From the NCBI GenBank assembly GCA_017543025.1, contig JAFYGX010000068.1, positions 1 to 7,487 of the forward strand: a DNA stretch of 7,487 nucleotides, in the 5' to 3' direction. The notes beneath the pieces were generated by a model that worked only from the letters and a program-made list of their open reading frames with translations, made no database searches and was not told the origin of the DNA. The stretch's first letter is position 1. Every line of letters begins with the position of its first letter. Below are positions 7,001 through 7,487 of this stretch, piece after piece. The stretch comes from Solobacterium sp. (GTDB lineage Bacteria > Bacillota_I > Bacilli_A > Erysipelotrichales > Erysipelotrichaceae). A program made the translations under genes and the position numbers.

Positions 7001-7405
7001 TGTTTTCGTACGGTTCTTTTTCGAATCAGATGCATCCGGATAAATCACGGCCGGAGTTTCCTGCCGTGCAACATTCATTTCCGCTGTGCGTCGGACTGCC
7101 TCACTTGCGGCAGCTTCTCCATCAAGATTTGTAAATCCATATGAAGAGAAGAGCGCCTGGTCAAATCCGGTCCCTTTCTCTGTGGAATCAGAGGAAAGAG
7201 AAGGTTTTACTGCCTCAGACGGATTAAATCCGTTGCTGGTTTTTTCGGACTGCTGGGCAGAGGAGTAAGTATTCTTCTGTTCTGAAAACTGACTGAATGC
7301 CGGACGCTGGGAAGAAGATGAGGACGTGCCGGAAGAGAAAAATACGGAATTGGCTGAAGATGCATTTCCTGCCGGTTTTGCGGCAGGACGTATTTCCTCC
7401 GGCAT
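4070..7405 (-). CDS. Class A (bifunctional) penicillin-binding protein with long N- and C-terminal extensions
   Basis: This enzyme polymerises lipid II into glycan strands and cross-links the peptides outside the membrane. From the ATG at 7405 it has 1111 residues: a Ser/Ala-rich, probably disordered cytoplasmic tail (1-240), one membrane helix (about 243-268), a GT51 transglycosylase (about 280-470), a penicillin-binding transpeptidase (about 565-880), then a C-terminal extension (about 890-1111). GT51 motifs are IEDSRFFSHFG with catalytic E326, GGSTFTMQLVKN (357-368) and IEY with E389. Transpeptidase motifs are SSVK (S612, K615), SLN (669-671) and KTG (802-804), so both sites look intact. 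GGAG lies nine bases before this ATG, but the frame stays open for 27 codons to the window edge without another ATG, GTG or TTG. The true start may therefore lie outside. The promoter is not visible. It is related to PBP1a/ponA, but I leave the symbol open. Confidence 0.95.
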   Translation of the reverse strand: MPEEIRPAAKPAGNASSANSVFFSSGTSSSSSQRPAFSQFSEQKNTYSSAQQSEKTSNGFNPSEAVKPSLSSDSTEKGTGFDQALFSSYGFTNLDGEAAASEAVRRTAEMNVARQETPAVIYPDASDSKKNRTKTTIISPASSGSGSFDSSGGLKNSSSAEPDLGSTIAIPISAAAAETATAVTSAKRSPSSGYGKEASASPSNRTAAAKQPLSSSDGGGGKPPRTGGNRKSSSANAEGGLFRILTIILCIGIVVELIAIASGGFIIKSMTDHAPSLNLTDFIGEESTKIYDDSGNLITEVGVYLRENVTYDQYPESLVDAFLSIEDSRFFSHFGFDIPRFTKAMIENLKTMSFDQGGSTFTMQLVKNTYFSIEATDGSAGKERTKSIEYKVQQIYLAMKLEKLLSKKEIFQLYLNKLNFGGNIRGIQRASQYYFGKSCNELTLCESAMLAGIVNLPNRYNPYDYLDYATDRRNNVLYLMNHHGYITDEEYELAKKIKLENTLVGDSRQATEDSEYQSYLDVVLEEALELTGVDPTIKGMQIYTHLNRNMQEQVEAIQNGETSVVFPDDLMQVAMVSMDNHTGAIVAVGGGRNYDGARLLNRATMNYKQPGSSVKPLLSYALAFEYLGYSLDEVLIDKPITYPLESMVLVNASENYQGDVMIRDAVGNSLNIPAIVTLNRVVEKIGKEKVVDYLHAIGFSHVKAENFHLSYAIGGTTFETTCKELAGAHSMLMNNGVYNKPHTIQKVVMTSDGSVIYPDGQNTKVLSPGSAYLAADLEESDVSGPYFNYMQILKSDYPVYAKTGTTDWGNDGVQYGIPKGQMKDKWMVASTSRYTNCVWVGYDMAVAGKETYYTQYKSSLNIPGNINRLLLDKEAELFGTPEGLQPPEDVTESTYIFGTFPHVKPEYAADGGGTVTSRVSKSGLENMPLSTVEEFTAYQQNEAKFLGSSGMSASYDQFGTLNVAWGNSSGVCAGGSRYIGLHDPYNSIDQWGACIADVSWLSGGNGQYWATVYVNENPIAEISSTNGFYTGYVGDLSGEVKVCGGSTTADGSDNTACTVAAFNNNDNPGGYYDEGGNWIPLDTTDYSQYGYWDENGNWIGEGYWDENGFHH
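4073..4201 (-). repeat. Aromatic tandem repeats at the C-terminus of the penicillin-binding protein
   Basis: The last 43 residues contain three copies of a Gly-Tyr-(Tyr/Trp)-Asp-Glu-x-Gly unit: GGYYDEGGNWI (1069-1079), YGYWDENGNWI (1089-1099) and EGYWDENGFHH (1101-1111). The DNA matches too: a 17-base sequence CCGTTTTCATCCCAGTA is exact at 4083-4099 and 4119-4135, with a diverged copy at 4179-4195. The copies end at the stop codon. Aromatic Gly-Tyr/Trp repeats often bind cell-wall polymers, but assignment to a known binding family is not supported here. Confidence 0.75.
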
Positions 7406-7487
7406 GACATTATTCTCCGGCGTAAGAAAACGCTGGGAAGATGTGGCGGATGCGGAAGGCCGGGACTGATTTCGTTTTGTAAATATC

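Overview
The window looks like chromosomal DNA of a low-to-moderate GC member of the Bacillota (Firmicutes). The support is an FMN riboswitch controlling an ECF-type riboflavin uptake subunit (RibU), strong AAGGAG-type ribosome binding sites, a cmk-der gene pair, and a class A penicillin-binding protein with a Gram-positive architecture. An Erysipelotrichia-like host is my best guess. It rests on overall resemblance only, and no marker gene settles it.

Layout: (1) 36-241 is a complete regulatory leader with a sigma-A type promoter, an FMN riboswitch, an intrinsic terminator and a possible antiterminator pairing. (2) 260-847 is ribU. (3) 848-940 is a short spacer with an extended -10 promoter. 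(4) 941-4030 is a tightly packed plus-strand operon of three genes: a 366-residue, largely disordered, C-terminally membrane-anchored protein of unknown function, cytidylate kinase (cmk, starting one base after the previous stop) and the ribosome-assembly GTPase der (ATGA overlap with cmk). (5) 4012-4047 is a hairpin flanked by A and T tracts that overlaps the der stop codon and can end transcription from both sides. (6) 4070-7405, minus strand, is a very large bifunctional penicillin-binding protein. Its reading frame stays open to the right window edge, so its true start may lie outside.

How the genes relate: ribU is a self-contained vitamin-uptake unit, shut off by FMN made from imported riboflavin. 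The second operon links CMP recycling (Cmk) with 50S subunit assembly (Der), a common Bacillota pairing, but no rpsA lies between them. The unknown anchored protein leads this operon. The converging gene makes peptidoglycan at the cell surface. It has an unusually long Ser/Ala-rich cytoplasmic tail and a C-terminal extracellular extension with four cysteines and aromatic tandem repeats.

I found no mobile element, CRISPR array, tRNA, rRNA, toxin-antitoxin or defence locus, and no clearly new multi-gene system. The least explained parts are the anchored disordered protein and the two non-catalytic ends of the penicillin-binding protein. No stretch over 300 bases lacks a gene or an assigned regulatory element.
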